Part shown: positions 21,111 through 27,312 of the stretch, piece by piece
Layout: every line of letters begins with the position of its first letter
Numbering within the stretch: position 1 is the stretch's first letter
Assembly: GCA_040507895.1 (NCBI GenBank)
Contig: JBEVNX010000146.1
Span: 1-27,312, forward strand
Source: JBEVNX01 sp040507895
Lineage (GTDB): Bacteria; Desulfobacterota; Binatia; JACPRU01
DNA: 27,312 nt
Direction: 5' to 3'
Notes under the pieces: generated by a model
The model's input: only the letters and a program-made list of their open reading frames with translations
What the model was told of the DNA's origin: nothing
Databases searched by the model: none
Position numbers and translations under genes: made by a program

Positions 21111-23024
21111 TCAACGAGGCGCGATCGGCTTCAACACCAACCGCTTCTTGCCGGTCGCCATCGTCGGCTCCTCGACCTCCTTGAGTTTCTCGACGATCAC
21201 GGCGGAGAGGTCCGGGCCGATGCCGGGCACGGCCGTGAGCTCCTCGGCGGTCGCCGCCATCAGCCGCCGCAGGCTGCCGAAGTGCTGCAGCAAGCGCCGG
21301 CGGCGCGACGGCCCGACGCCCGGCACATCGTCGAGAACCGAGCGCAGGCGCTCCCGGCCGCGCAGCGCGCGATGGAACGTGATCGCGAACCGGTGCGCCT
21401 CGTCGCGCACCCGCTGCAACAGGAACAGCGCGGTCGAGTTCCGCGGCAGCACCACCGGGTTCTTGCGGTTCGGCAGGAAGACCCGCTCCTCGGAATGGCG
21501 GATCTCGGGGCTTCGCGCGTCGCGCGCTACGCGGTCCTTGGCTAGCGAGACGAGATCGAGGTCGTGGATGCCCAGCTCGGCGAGCACCGCGCTCGCCACG
21601 CCGAGCTGTCCTTTTCCGCCGTCGATGACGAGCAAGTCCGGAAATGCCTGTTCCTCGAGCGCGCGCGCGTAACGCCGCTTCAGCACCTCGTAGAGGCTCG
21701 CGAAGTCGTCCTGTCCCGGCACGCTCTTCACGCGGTAGCGCCGATAGCGGCTCTTGTCCGGCTCGCCCTCGTCGAAGACCACCATCGAGCCGACGATCTG
21801 CCGCCCCTGGAGATTGGAAATGTCGAAGCATTCGATGCGCTTCGGCGCGCTGCGCAGCCCGAGGCTCTTCTGCAGCTCCTCGACCATGCGTAGGCGCTTG
21901 TCCTCGGTGTCGCGGCGTGCGGCGAAGCTCTGGCGCGCGTTCTCGGCGGCCATCTCGCAGAGCCGAACCTTGTCGCCGCGCTGCGGGCGAAAGACCTTCA
22001 CGCTCTTCTGCTTCAAGTCGGAAAGGTAGCTCGCGCGCACTTCGGCGTCCTCGAGATCCACCGGCACCAACACTTCGTCGGGAATGGACCGGCCACCGGA
22101 GTAGAACTGGCCAAGCACCTCGGCAATCACTTCTTCGTCGGGAAACTCGCGGTCATCCAGGCCGTAGGTGAGCGAACCCGTGAGCTTGCCGCGGCGGATC
22201 GTCAGTACCTGGATCTCGATGAATCCTCCCTCGCGATACAGCCCGAAGACGTCCTGATCGATGCCGAAATGCGAAACCATCTCCTGCGGCTCGGCGGTCT
22301 TTTCGAGAGCGCGGATCTGATCGCGCAACCGCGCTGCCTCCTCGAAGCGCAGCGCTTCCGAAGCGGCTTCCATGCGCGCGCGCAGGTCGTGCACCAGCTC
22401 TTCGTTCTTGCCTTCGAGGAAGAGCATCGCGCTCTTCAGCGAGCGCCCATATTCGTCGCGGTTGACCGCCAGGCAGCACGGTCCCGGACAGCGCTTGATC
22501 TGATACTCGAGGCACGGCCGGCTGCGATTGCGAAACACCGTGTCGGAGCACGAGCGCAGCGGGAACACCTTGCGGATGGCATCGAGGCTCTCGCGCACCG
22601 CCCACGCGGAATGGAACGGGCCGAAGTAGCGGCTCTTGTCGCGCAGGATCTTCCGCGTGACGAAAACGCGCGGCCAGTCCTCGTCGACGGTCACCTTGAC
22701 GCTGACGTACGACTTGTCGTCCTTCAGCCGGATGTTGTAGCGCGGCTTGTACTGCTTGATGAGGTTGTTCTCGAGGATCAGCGCTTCCTTCTCGTTGCGG
22801 GTAACGAGCGTCTCCACGTCCTCGACCCGCGAGACGAGATACGGCACCTGCAGGCGCTCGTCGCCGCCGCGGAAGTACATGCGCACGCGGCTGCGCAAGC
22901 TCTTCGCCTTGCCGACGTAGATGACCTTGCGATGCCTGTCGCGCAGCAGGTAGACGCCGGGCTCGGCGGGGATGCGCGACAGCCGATCCTCGACGTCCGT
23001 CGCGGCAGCAGATTCGGCGTTCAC
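21111..23024 (-). CDS. uvrC: Excinuclease ABC subunit C
   Basis: UvrC cuts the damaged strand on both sides of a lesion in nucleotide-excision repair, after UvrA and UvrB load. The 637-residue protein has every expected domain: the GIY-YIG nuclease (GVYLLRDRHRKVIYVGKAKS, about 23-43) for the 3' cut, a UVR motif that binds UvrB (RMEAASEALRFEEAARLRDQ, near 215-240), the RNase-H-like domain for the 5' cut (IECFDISNLQGRQIVGSMVV and LLVIDGGKGQLGVA), and the two helix-hairpin-helix motifs near the end (VPGVGPSRRRRLLQHFGS and VPGIGPDLSA). The start is GTG at 23024, overlapping the uvrB stop by 4 bases (GTGA). Translation is probably coupled to uvrB. uvrA is not in the window. Confidence 0.97.
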   Translation of the reverse strand: MNAESAAATDVEDRLSRIPAEPGVYLLRDRHRKVIYVGKAKSLRSRVRMYFRGGDERLQVPYLVSRVEDVETLVTRNEKEALILENNLIKQYKPRYNIRLKDDKSYVSVKVTVDEDWPRVFVTRKILRDKSRYFGPFHSAWAVRESLDAIRKVFPLRSCSDTVFRNRSRPCLEYQIKRCPGPCCLAVNRDEYGRSLKSAMLFLEGKNEELVHDLRARMEAASEALRFEEAARLRDQIRALEKTAEPQEMVSHFGIDQDVFGLYREGGFIEIQVLTIRRGKLTGSLTYGLDDREFPDEEVIAEVLGQFYSGGRSIPDEVLVPVDLEDAEVRASYLSDLKQKSVKVFRPQRGDKVRLCEMAAENARQSFAARRDTEDKRLRMVEELQKSLGLRSAPKRIECFDISNLQGRQIVGSMVVFDEGEPDKSRYRRYRVKSVPGQDDFASLYEVLKRRYARALEEQAFPDLLVIDGGKGQLGVASAVLAELGIHDLDLVSLAKDRVARDARSPEIRHSEERVFLPNRKNPVVLPRNSTALFLLQRVRDEAHRFAITFHRALRGRERLRSVLDDVPGVGPSRRRRLLQHFGSLRRLMAATAEELTAVPGIGPDLSAVIVEKLKEVEEPTMATGKKRLVLKPIAPR

Positions 23025-25042
23025 GATACCCGCACCCCCGTGCGCATCTCGATCTCGCGCGCCTCGAGGTGCTGCAAGCGGTCGCGCAGCTCGGCGGCGC
23101 GCTCGAACTCGAGGTCCTTGGCGGCGTCGCGCATCTCGCGCCGCAGCCGCGCCACCGCCCGGGTGAGGTCCTCGGCCGTGCGGTATTCCTCCTCCCCCTC
23201 GGCGGCGACTGGGATCGTCACGTAGTCGGCCTCGCAGATCTCGATCAGCGATTCCTGGATCGCCTTCTTGACCGTCTGCGGCGTGATGCCGTGCTCTCGG
23301 TTGAATTGCTCCTGCAGGGTCCGGCGCCGATTGGTCTCGTCGATCGCGCGGCGCATCGAGTCGGTGACGGCGTCGGCATAGAGGATCACGGTCCCGTTCA
23401 CGTTGCGCGCGGCGCGGCCGATGGTCTGAATCAGCGACCGCGCTGAACGCAGGAATCCTTCTTTGTCGGCGTCGAGCACGGCCACTAACGACACTTCTGG
23501 AATGTCGAGCCCCTCACGCAGCAGGTTGATGCCGATGAGCACGTCGGCGACGCCTTTGCGCAGGTCTCGGATGATCTCCACGCGCTCGATGGTCTCGATG
23601 TCGGAGTGGATGTAACGCACCTTGACGCCGACGTCCTGATAGTAGTCGGTGAGATCCTCCGCCATCTTCTTCGTCAGCGTAGTCACGAGCACGCGCTCGC
23701 CGGCCACCGCACGAGCGCGGATCTCCCCGAGTAGGTCGTCGACCTGGTTCCGCGCCGGCCGCACCTCGACCCGCGGATCCATCAATCCAGTCGGCCGGAT
23801 TATCTGCTCGGTCACTTGCCCGCCGGCGCGCGCGAGCTCCCAGTCGGCGGGCGTGGCGGACACGTACATGACCGGCCCCATGCGCGCCTCGAATTCGGCG
23901 AAGTTGAGCGGCCGGTTGTCGAGCGCGCAGGGCAGCCGGAAGCCGTAGTCGACGAGCGTCTGCTTGCGCGACACGTCCCCCCGGTACATGCCGCCGATCT
24001 GCGGCACGGAGACGTGGCTCTCGTCGATGAACAGCAAGTAGTCTTCGGGAAAGTAGTCGAGCAGCGTGTGCGGCGGCTCGCCGGGCGAGCGGCCGTCGAG
24101 ATGGCGGCTGTAGTTCTCGATGCCGGGGCAGAAGCCCATCTCTTCGAGCAGCTCGACGTCGTAGCGCGTGCGCTGCTCGAGGCGCTGCGCTTCGAGCAAC
24201 TTCGCCTCGCGGCGCAGCACTGCGAGGCGTTCCTCGAGCTCTGCGCGGATGCCGACGAGCGCGCGCTCGAGATCCTCCTTGGCCGTCACATAGTGACTGG
24301 CAGGATAGATCGCGACGTTCGGAATCTTGGCGATCAACCGACCGCGCAGGGGATCGATCTCGCAGATCGCCTCGATCTCGTCGCCGAAGAACTCGATACG
24401 CAGCGCGCGGCCTTCCTCGGAGGCGGGGTAGATCTCCACCACGTCGCCGCGCACGCGAAACGTGCCGCGATGGAAGTCGTAGTCGCTGCGCTCGTACTGG
24501 ATGTCGACGAGGCGACGCAGCAGTCGGTCGCGCTCGATCCGCTGTCCTCGCTCGAGGAACACCAGCAGCTTCGCGTAGGCCTGCGGCGAGCCGAGGCCGT
24601 AGATGCACGACACGCTCGCCACGATCAGCACGTCGCTCCTCTCGAGCAGCGCGGACGTGGCGGCGTGCCGCATCTTGTCGATCTCGTCGTTGATCGAGGC
24701 GTCCTTCTCAATGAACGTGTCGGTGGAGGGGACGTACGCCTCGGGTTGGTAGTAATCGTAGTAACTGACGAAATAGCGTACGGCGTTCTCGGGAAAGAGC
24801 CCGCGGAATTCGTGATAAAGCTGCGCGGCGAGCGTCTTGTTCGGCGCGATCACCAGCGCCGGCCGGTTCACCCGAGCCACCACGTTCGCCATCGTGAAGG
24901 TCTTGCCCGAGCCGGTGACGCCGAGCAGCACCTGGTGGCGTTCGCCGTTCCGGAGCCCCTCGCACAAGCGGTCGATCGCGGCCGGTTGGTCCCCTTGCGG
25001 CTCGAAGCCGGTAACCAGCTTAAAGCTTCGATGCGTCCGCAT
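23021..25042 (-). CDS. uvrB: Excinuclease ABC subunit B
   Basis: UvrB is the damage-verifying helicase-like ATPase of nucleotide-excision repair. The 673-residue protein is full length. Walker A is GVTGSGKT at 41-48; the damage-probing beta-hairpin is YYDYYQPEAYVP at about 94-105; the Walker B-type DESH is in FIDESHVSVPQ; helicase motifs V and VI are GINLLREGLDIPEVSLV and QTIGRAARNVNG; the C-terminal UVR motif near 635-665 (KDLEFERAAELRDRLQ) binds UvrC. The ATG at 25042 has GGAAGG about 6 bases upstream. It heads a uvrB-uvrC-comEC run. I looked for a LexA-type SOS box upstream and saw none. Confidence 0.97.
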   Translation of the reverse strand: MRTHRSFKLVTGFEPQGDQPAAIDRLCEGLRNGERHQVLLGVTGSGKTFTMANVVARVNRPALVIAPNKTLAAQLYHEFRGLFPENAVRYFVSYYDYYQPEAYVPSTDTFIEKDASINDEIDKMRHAATSALLERSDVLIVASVSCIYGLGSPQAYAKLLVFLERGQRIERDRLLRRLVDIQYERSDYDFHRGTFRVRGDVVEIYPASEEGRALRIEFFGDEIEAICEIDPLRGRLIAKIPNVAIYPASHYVTAKEDLERALVGIRAELEERLAVLRREAKLLEAQRLEQRTRYDVELLEEMGFCPGIENYSRHLDGRSPGEPPHTLLDYFPEDYLLFIDESHVSVPQIGGMYRGDVSRKQTLVDYGFRLPCALDNRPLNFAEFEARMGPVMYVSATPADWELARAGGQVTEQIIRPTGLMDPRVEVRPARNQVDDLLGEIRARAVAGERVLVTTLTKKMAEDLTDYYQDVGVKVRYIHSDIETIERVEIIRDLRKGVADVLIGINLLREGLDIPEVSLVAVLDADKEGFLRSARSLIQTIGRAARNVNGTVILYADAVTDSMRRAIDETNRRRTLQEQFNREHGITPQTVKKAIQESLIEICEADYVTIPVAAEGEEEYRTAEDLTRAVARLRREMRDAAKDLEFERAAELRDRLQHLEAREIEMRTGVRVS

Positions 25043-25132
25043 CTTGGCCTTCCAGGCTATAGCAGGAATGGGCCGCGATTGAATTGGGCGCGGGGCTGTG
25101 GCGGAATGCCGCTCGATCGGGGAGGTCGCGTT

Positions 25133-25516
25133 ATGTGGAAGTCGGGAGTCTCTGCGCTACTCGGCTTGGCGATCCTCGGTGCCGCCGGCAACGCCCGCGG
25201 CGCCGAGCAAAACTTCACGGTGGTGAACATCGACTACGAAGGCAGCAAGGTGTTCGTCCCGGCGACGCTCGTCGTCCACCAGGGTGACCACGTCAAAATC
25301 AAGGTCGTGAACAATATCAAGGCGGACCCGAATCAGCATGGGTTCGCGATTGCGGACTACAAGATCGAGAAGGTCGTCACGCGCGGCGAGCCGCAGGAGG
25401 TGGAGTTCGACGCCACCCAGGCCGGCATCTTCCCGATCAAGTGCCAGCTTCACCCGGCGCACGTCGGGGGGGAGCTAGTGGTGCTCCCGGCGGTGAACGG
25501 AAAGACGGCGAAATAG
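25133..25516 (+). CDS. Secreted cupredoxin-domain copper protein
   Basis: The 127-residue protein has a signal peptide (residues 1 to about 23, with SALLGLAILGAAGNARGA) and one cupredoxin domain. Likely copper ligands are His69 in PNQHGFAI, then Cys104, His107 and perhaps His110 in KCQLHPAHVGG. The spacing resembles the cytochrome-c-oxidase subunit II-like and plastocyanin-like small copper proteins that shuttle electrons in the periplasm. No axial Met is obvious in the CxxH loop, so a blue-copper versus other site is not certain. GGAGG lies 7 bases before the ATG. The gene diverges from uvrB and ends only 4 bases before the stop of the convergent DUF3106 gene, so the two transcripts must overlap or end very close. 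Confidence 0.85.
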   Translation: MWKSGVSALLGLAILGAAGNARGAEQNFTVVNIDYEGSKVFVPATLVVHQGDHVKIKVVNNIKADPNQHGFAIADYKIEKVVTRGEPQEVEFDATQAGIFPIKCQLHPAHVGGELVVLPAVNGKTAK

Positions 25517-25520
25517 TCCG

Positions 25521-25814
25521 TCAGTCTCCGACCAAGCCCATGCCGCGGTACTGGTCGTGCTTTTGCCGGTAGCGATCCTGGTCGCTGCGCGGCAGCTTCT
25601 TCCACTTCTCGTAGCGCTGGTCGATGTCGCGCTTCTTGTCGGCGGGCAGCTCTTGATAGCTCTTGTAATTACGGAGCGCGCGCTCGCGCTGCGACGGCGA
25701 GAGATCATCCCACGATTCGGCCAGCTGCGGCGGGTTCCGCTGCTCGGTGAACTGCATGGGCGAGACCGGAGCCTGGAACGAGGCGGCCAGTAGCGTGGCG
25801 GCAAGGATCAACAT
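25521..25814 (-). CDS. DUF3106-family secreted small protein
   Basis: The 97-residue protein has a short N-terminal hydrophobic signal (MLILAATLLAASFQAPVS) and then a charged helical part rich in Arg, Lys, Glu and Trp. The repeated pattern WDDLSPSQRERALRNY, then SYQELPADKKRDIDQRYEKW, then KKLPRSDQDRYRQ, is characteristic of the DUF3106 family, whose function is unknown. It lies 6 bases after the anti-sigma gene and probably shares its transcript. In its position it may be a periplasmic partner or target of the envelope-stress sigma factor. The order sigma, anti-sigma, DUF3106 is, as I recall, seen in other Gram-negative genomes; this needs a neighbourhood search to confirm. Confidence 0.8.
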   Translation of the reverse strand: MLILAATLLAASFQAPVSPMQFTEQRNPPQLAESWDDLSPSQRERALRNYKSYQELPADKKRDIDQRYEKWKKLPRSDQDRYRQKHDQYRGMGLVGD

Positions 25815-25820
25815 GCTCGC

Positions 25821-26390
25821 TCAGCCGGCGTGGCTCTCGCCCTGCCCCCCCGATTCGAGGATGTCGAGATCGCGAATGACCGAGTAGTCGACGAACAGCT
25901 CCGGGCGCTGCAGCACCTCGGATGGGGGATTCGCTGCGAGCTTGGCATCGGACGCGGGCTTCCTCGCGGAGGCGACCGCCCCGTCCGACCCGCCGGTCAC
26001 CGCGGGGGTCGGAAAGACGCTTGTCGAATGGTCTGCGAACCACGGCTGGAACATCACCGCGGCGATCAGCGCCGCGGCGGCGACCGGCACCAGCCAAGGC
26101 TGAAGCAGCCATCCGAGCCAGCTTCGTTCGTCGGACTCCCGCTGTGCGCCGTCGACTTCCGCCGCGAGCCGGTTCGCGAACCTCGAGGCGAAGGTGGCCG
26201 AAAGGACGATCGGCGGCAGCCCCTTTAGAAGCAGCTCCTCGAGCCGCTCGAGCTCGCGCAGCTCGACCCGGCAGGCACCGCACGACTGGAGGTGAGCTCG
26301 CACGGAAGCGAGCGACCCGGTGTCGAGCTTGCCGCTCGCATACCCCGGTAGCTCGACCCGGATCGGTTCACAGTCCTTCATGACGCCCAT
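25821..26390 (-). CDS. Zinc-finger transmembrane anti-sigma factor
   Basis: The 189-residue protein begins with an anti-sigma zinc finger: VRAHLQSCGACRVEL gives His33, Cys37 and Cys40 (H-x3-C-x2-C). A helical segment follows to about residue 80, then one transmembrane helix at about 96-114 (PWLVPVAAAALIAAVMF) and a 75-residue part outside the membrane. This is the usual layout of an anti-sigma factor that holds an ECF sigma factor at the inner face of the membrane until a stress signal releases it. The gene starts 9 bases after the sigma factor gene. The M at residue 1 (26390) and the M at residue 4 (26381) are both possible starts; the ribosome site is weak for both. The signal sensed is unknown. 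Confidence 0.88.
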   Translation of the reverse strand: MGVMKDCEPIRVELPGYASGKLDTGSLASVRAHLQSCGACRVELRELERLEELLLKGLPPIVLSATFASRFANRLAAEVDGAQRESDERSWLGWLLQPWLVPVAAAALIAAVMFQPWFADHSTSVFPTPAVTGGSDGAVASARKPASDAKLAANPPSEVLQRPELFVDYSVIRDLDILESGGQGESHAG

Positions 26391-26399
26391 GTCATCGCC

Positions 26400-27020
26400 C
26401 TAGCCAAGTAGGTCAGAGAGCTCCTGCCGAAGAGTCTGTGTGGCTCGAAAAATGAGGCTTTTCACTGCGCTTTCGGTGATTTCGAGGCACTCGGCAACCT
26501 CTTGATACGATAAACCCTGGACCCTACTCAGAAGTAGCGCAGACTTCTGGTTTGGCGGCAACTTATCCAGCACTTTTTGGATCCTGGTACCGGTTTCGAC
26601 CCCTGCCAAACGATCCTCCGCATCGGGGATCTCCTCGTCAGCGAGCTCCCGGATGCCCTCCTCGCCGTCGGCCAGCGGCCGGCCCTCCAGGGGCTCCATG
26701 CGCCCCTGGTAGTCGAACCGTCGCAGCTCGTTGAGACACAGGTTCGTCACCACCCGGTAGAGGTAGGTCGTGAACCTGGCCTTCGGTTCGTAGCGATCGC
26801 GAGCGCGGTAGATCTGCAGGAACGCGTCCTGGGCCAGCTCCTCGGCGCGGTGGCGGTTGTTGACGAAGCGATAGGCGAAGTTGACGACGGCGTCTGCGTG
26901 CTTGGCGAAGAGCTCTCGAAAGGCATTGGCGTCGCCCTTCTTCACGTGCTGCATCACCGCCACGTCGGGGTCCGAGCGCCAGCCCGCCTCGGGGGCTGCC
27001 TGGCCTGCGGTTTTCGCCAT
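26400..27020 (-). CDS. ECF RNA polymerase sigma factor (RpoE-like)
   Basis: The 206-residue protein has region 2 (about 35-105: LFAKHADAVVNFAYRFVNNRHRAEELAQDAFLQIYR, with FTTYLYRVVTNLCLNELRR) and region 4 (about 145-200: LDKLPPNQKSALLLSRVQGL, then SYQEVAECLEITESAVKSLIFRA) but no regions 1 or 3, so it is a group IV (ECF) sigma factor. The linker between them (108-140) is acidic. With the anti-sigma and DUF3106 genes it forms a small operon, 50 bases after the stop of a PBP1A-type gene. The genes it controls are unknown; I see no typical GGAAC-N16-TCT promoter in front of it that would show autoregulation. The ATG at 27020 is chosen by the start of the conserved region; the ribosome site is weak. 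Confidence 0.92.
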   Translation of the reverse strand: MAKTAGQAAPEAGWRSDPDVAVMQHVKKGDANAFRELFAKHADAVVNFAYRFVNNRHRAEELAQDAFLQIYRARDRYEPKARFTTYLYRVVTNLCLNELRRFDYQGRMEPLEGRPLADGEEGIRELADEEIPDAEDRLAGVETGTRIQKVLDKLPPNQKSALLLSRVQGLSYQEVAECLEITESAVKSLIFRATQTLRQELSDLLG

Positions 27021-27070
27021 CGGGGATCTCGAGCACGTAGAGTAGAATGTAGCGGGCGGTCGATGCGAGC

Positions 27071-27312
27071 TTAGCGCCCATGAAATAGCCGTTCAAACCA
27101 GTTGAGACGCTCGCCGCCGACTCTGGGTTGACCCTCCACGCGCTGACCGTCGCAAGTGACGACCGGCTGAGTGCCGACGACGAACGCTTCGTGAACCGGT
27201 GCCGAGTCGTTGCACTCCGAGCTCGACAGCAAGCCGGTGTGACGGTCGACGTCGCGAAACACCACGCCCCGGGGGACGTCGAACGCCCGGATCGGATAGG
27301 CCGGCAGCGCCT
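27071..27312 (-). CDS. C-terminus of PBP1A-type penicillin-binding protein (partial, runs off right edge)
   Basis: The frame is open from the right edge of the window to a TAA at 27073-27071, giving about 80 residues that begin ALPAYPIRAFDVPRGVVFRD. The stretch GVVFRDVDRHTGLLSSSEC and then EAFVVGTQPVVTC matches the C-terminal tail found in bifunctional PBP1A-family peptidoglycan synthases, just after the transpeptidase domain. An in-frame GTG at 27265 would give only a 64-residue product and is unlikely to be a real start. The catalytic domains must lie beyond the window. The gene precedes the sigma factor operon on the same strand, and this neighbourhood fits an envelope-stress theme, though only as inference. 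Confidence 0.7.
   Translation of the reverse strand, partial: ALPAYPIRAFDVPRGVVFRDVDRHTGLLSSSECNDSAPVHEAFVVGTQPVVTCDGQRVEGQPRVGGERLNWFERLFHGR

Noticed and set aside
25056..25083. Minus-strand TTCAAT-N16-TATAGC as a uvrB promoter
   Set aside because: The -35 match is poor, and the start point would fall inside the uvrB ribosome site, leaving a leader of about 7 bases.
25043..25132. LexA/SOS box upstream of uvrB
   Set aside because: No CTGT-N8-ACAG-like or related palindrome is visible in the 90-base gap.

Overview
The window is GC-rich bacterial DNA with tightly packed genes. There are 29 genes (27 complete, one disrupted by frameshifts, one cut by the window's right edge), most of them on the minus strand. 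No rRNA, tRNA, CRISPR array, insertion sequence or prophage gene is visible. The gene mix suggests a Gram-negative, free-living bacterium of a deep proteobacterial or Binatota-like lineage: an F420-type luciferase-like oxidoreductase, a DsbA-fold isomerase fusion, an AmmeMemoRadiSam radical SAM enzyme, ComEC and a PBP1A tail. That placement is inference from gene content only.

Left part (1-3.8 kb): a minus-strand one-carbon operon, folD-gcvT-gcvH, with folD and gcvT overlapping by 4 bases, faces a plus-strand alanine dehydrogenase. From 3.8 to 8.1 kb lie minus-strand accessory enzymes: a VOC-family protein, a membrane methyltransferase translationally coupled to an ABM/HCCA-isomerase fusion, a luciferase-like oxidoreductase with a small membrane protein, and a receiver-GGDEF protein whose catalytic motif is degenerate while its c-di-GMP inhibitory site is kept.

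Middle (8.2-15.3 kb): a peroxiredoxin gene broken by four small frameshifts, an LCAT-like alpha/beta hydrolase whose nucleophile serine is alanine, and a thioredoxin-TPR chaperone (CnoX type). A 402-base gap follows with one plausible minus-strand promoter. Then come two envelope proteins, a stand-alone CinA/MoCF-domain protein and an ILVBL-like thiamine diphosphate enzyme.

Right part (15.4-27.3 kb): a radical SAM enzyme (AmrS) and a zinc-ribbon MscL on the plus strand converge on a minus-strand thiolase. A DNA uptake and repair cluster, uvrB-uvrC-comEC plus a 65-residue membrane protein, follows on the minus strand, with uvrB and uvrC overlapping by 4 bases. A secreted cupredoxin diverges from uvrB and converges on an ECF sigma factor / zinc anti-sigma / DUF3106 operon. 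The C-terminus of a PBP1A-type penicillin-binding protein enters from the right edge.

I did not find a clear new multi-gene defence or biosynthetic system. The most unusual observations are the two proteins that keep their fold but lose a catalytic residue (the GGDEF protein and the LCAT-like protein), the four-lesion peroxiredoxin gene, and the ABM-HCCA fusion.
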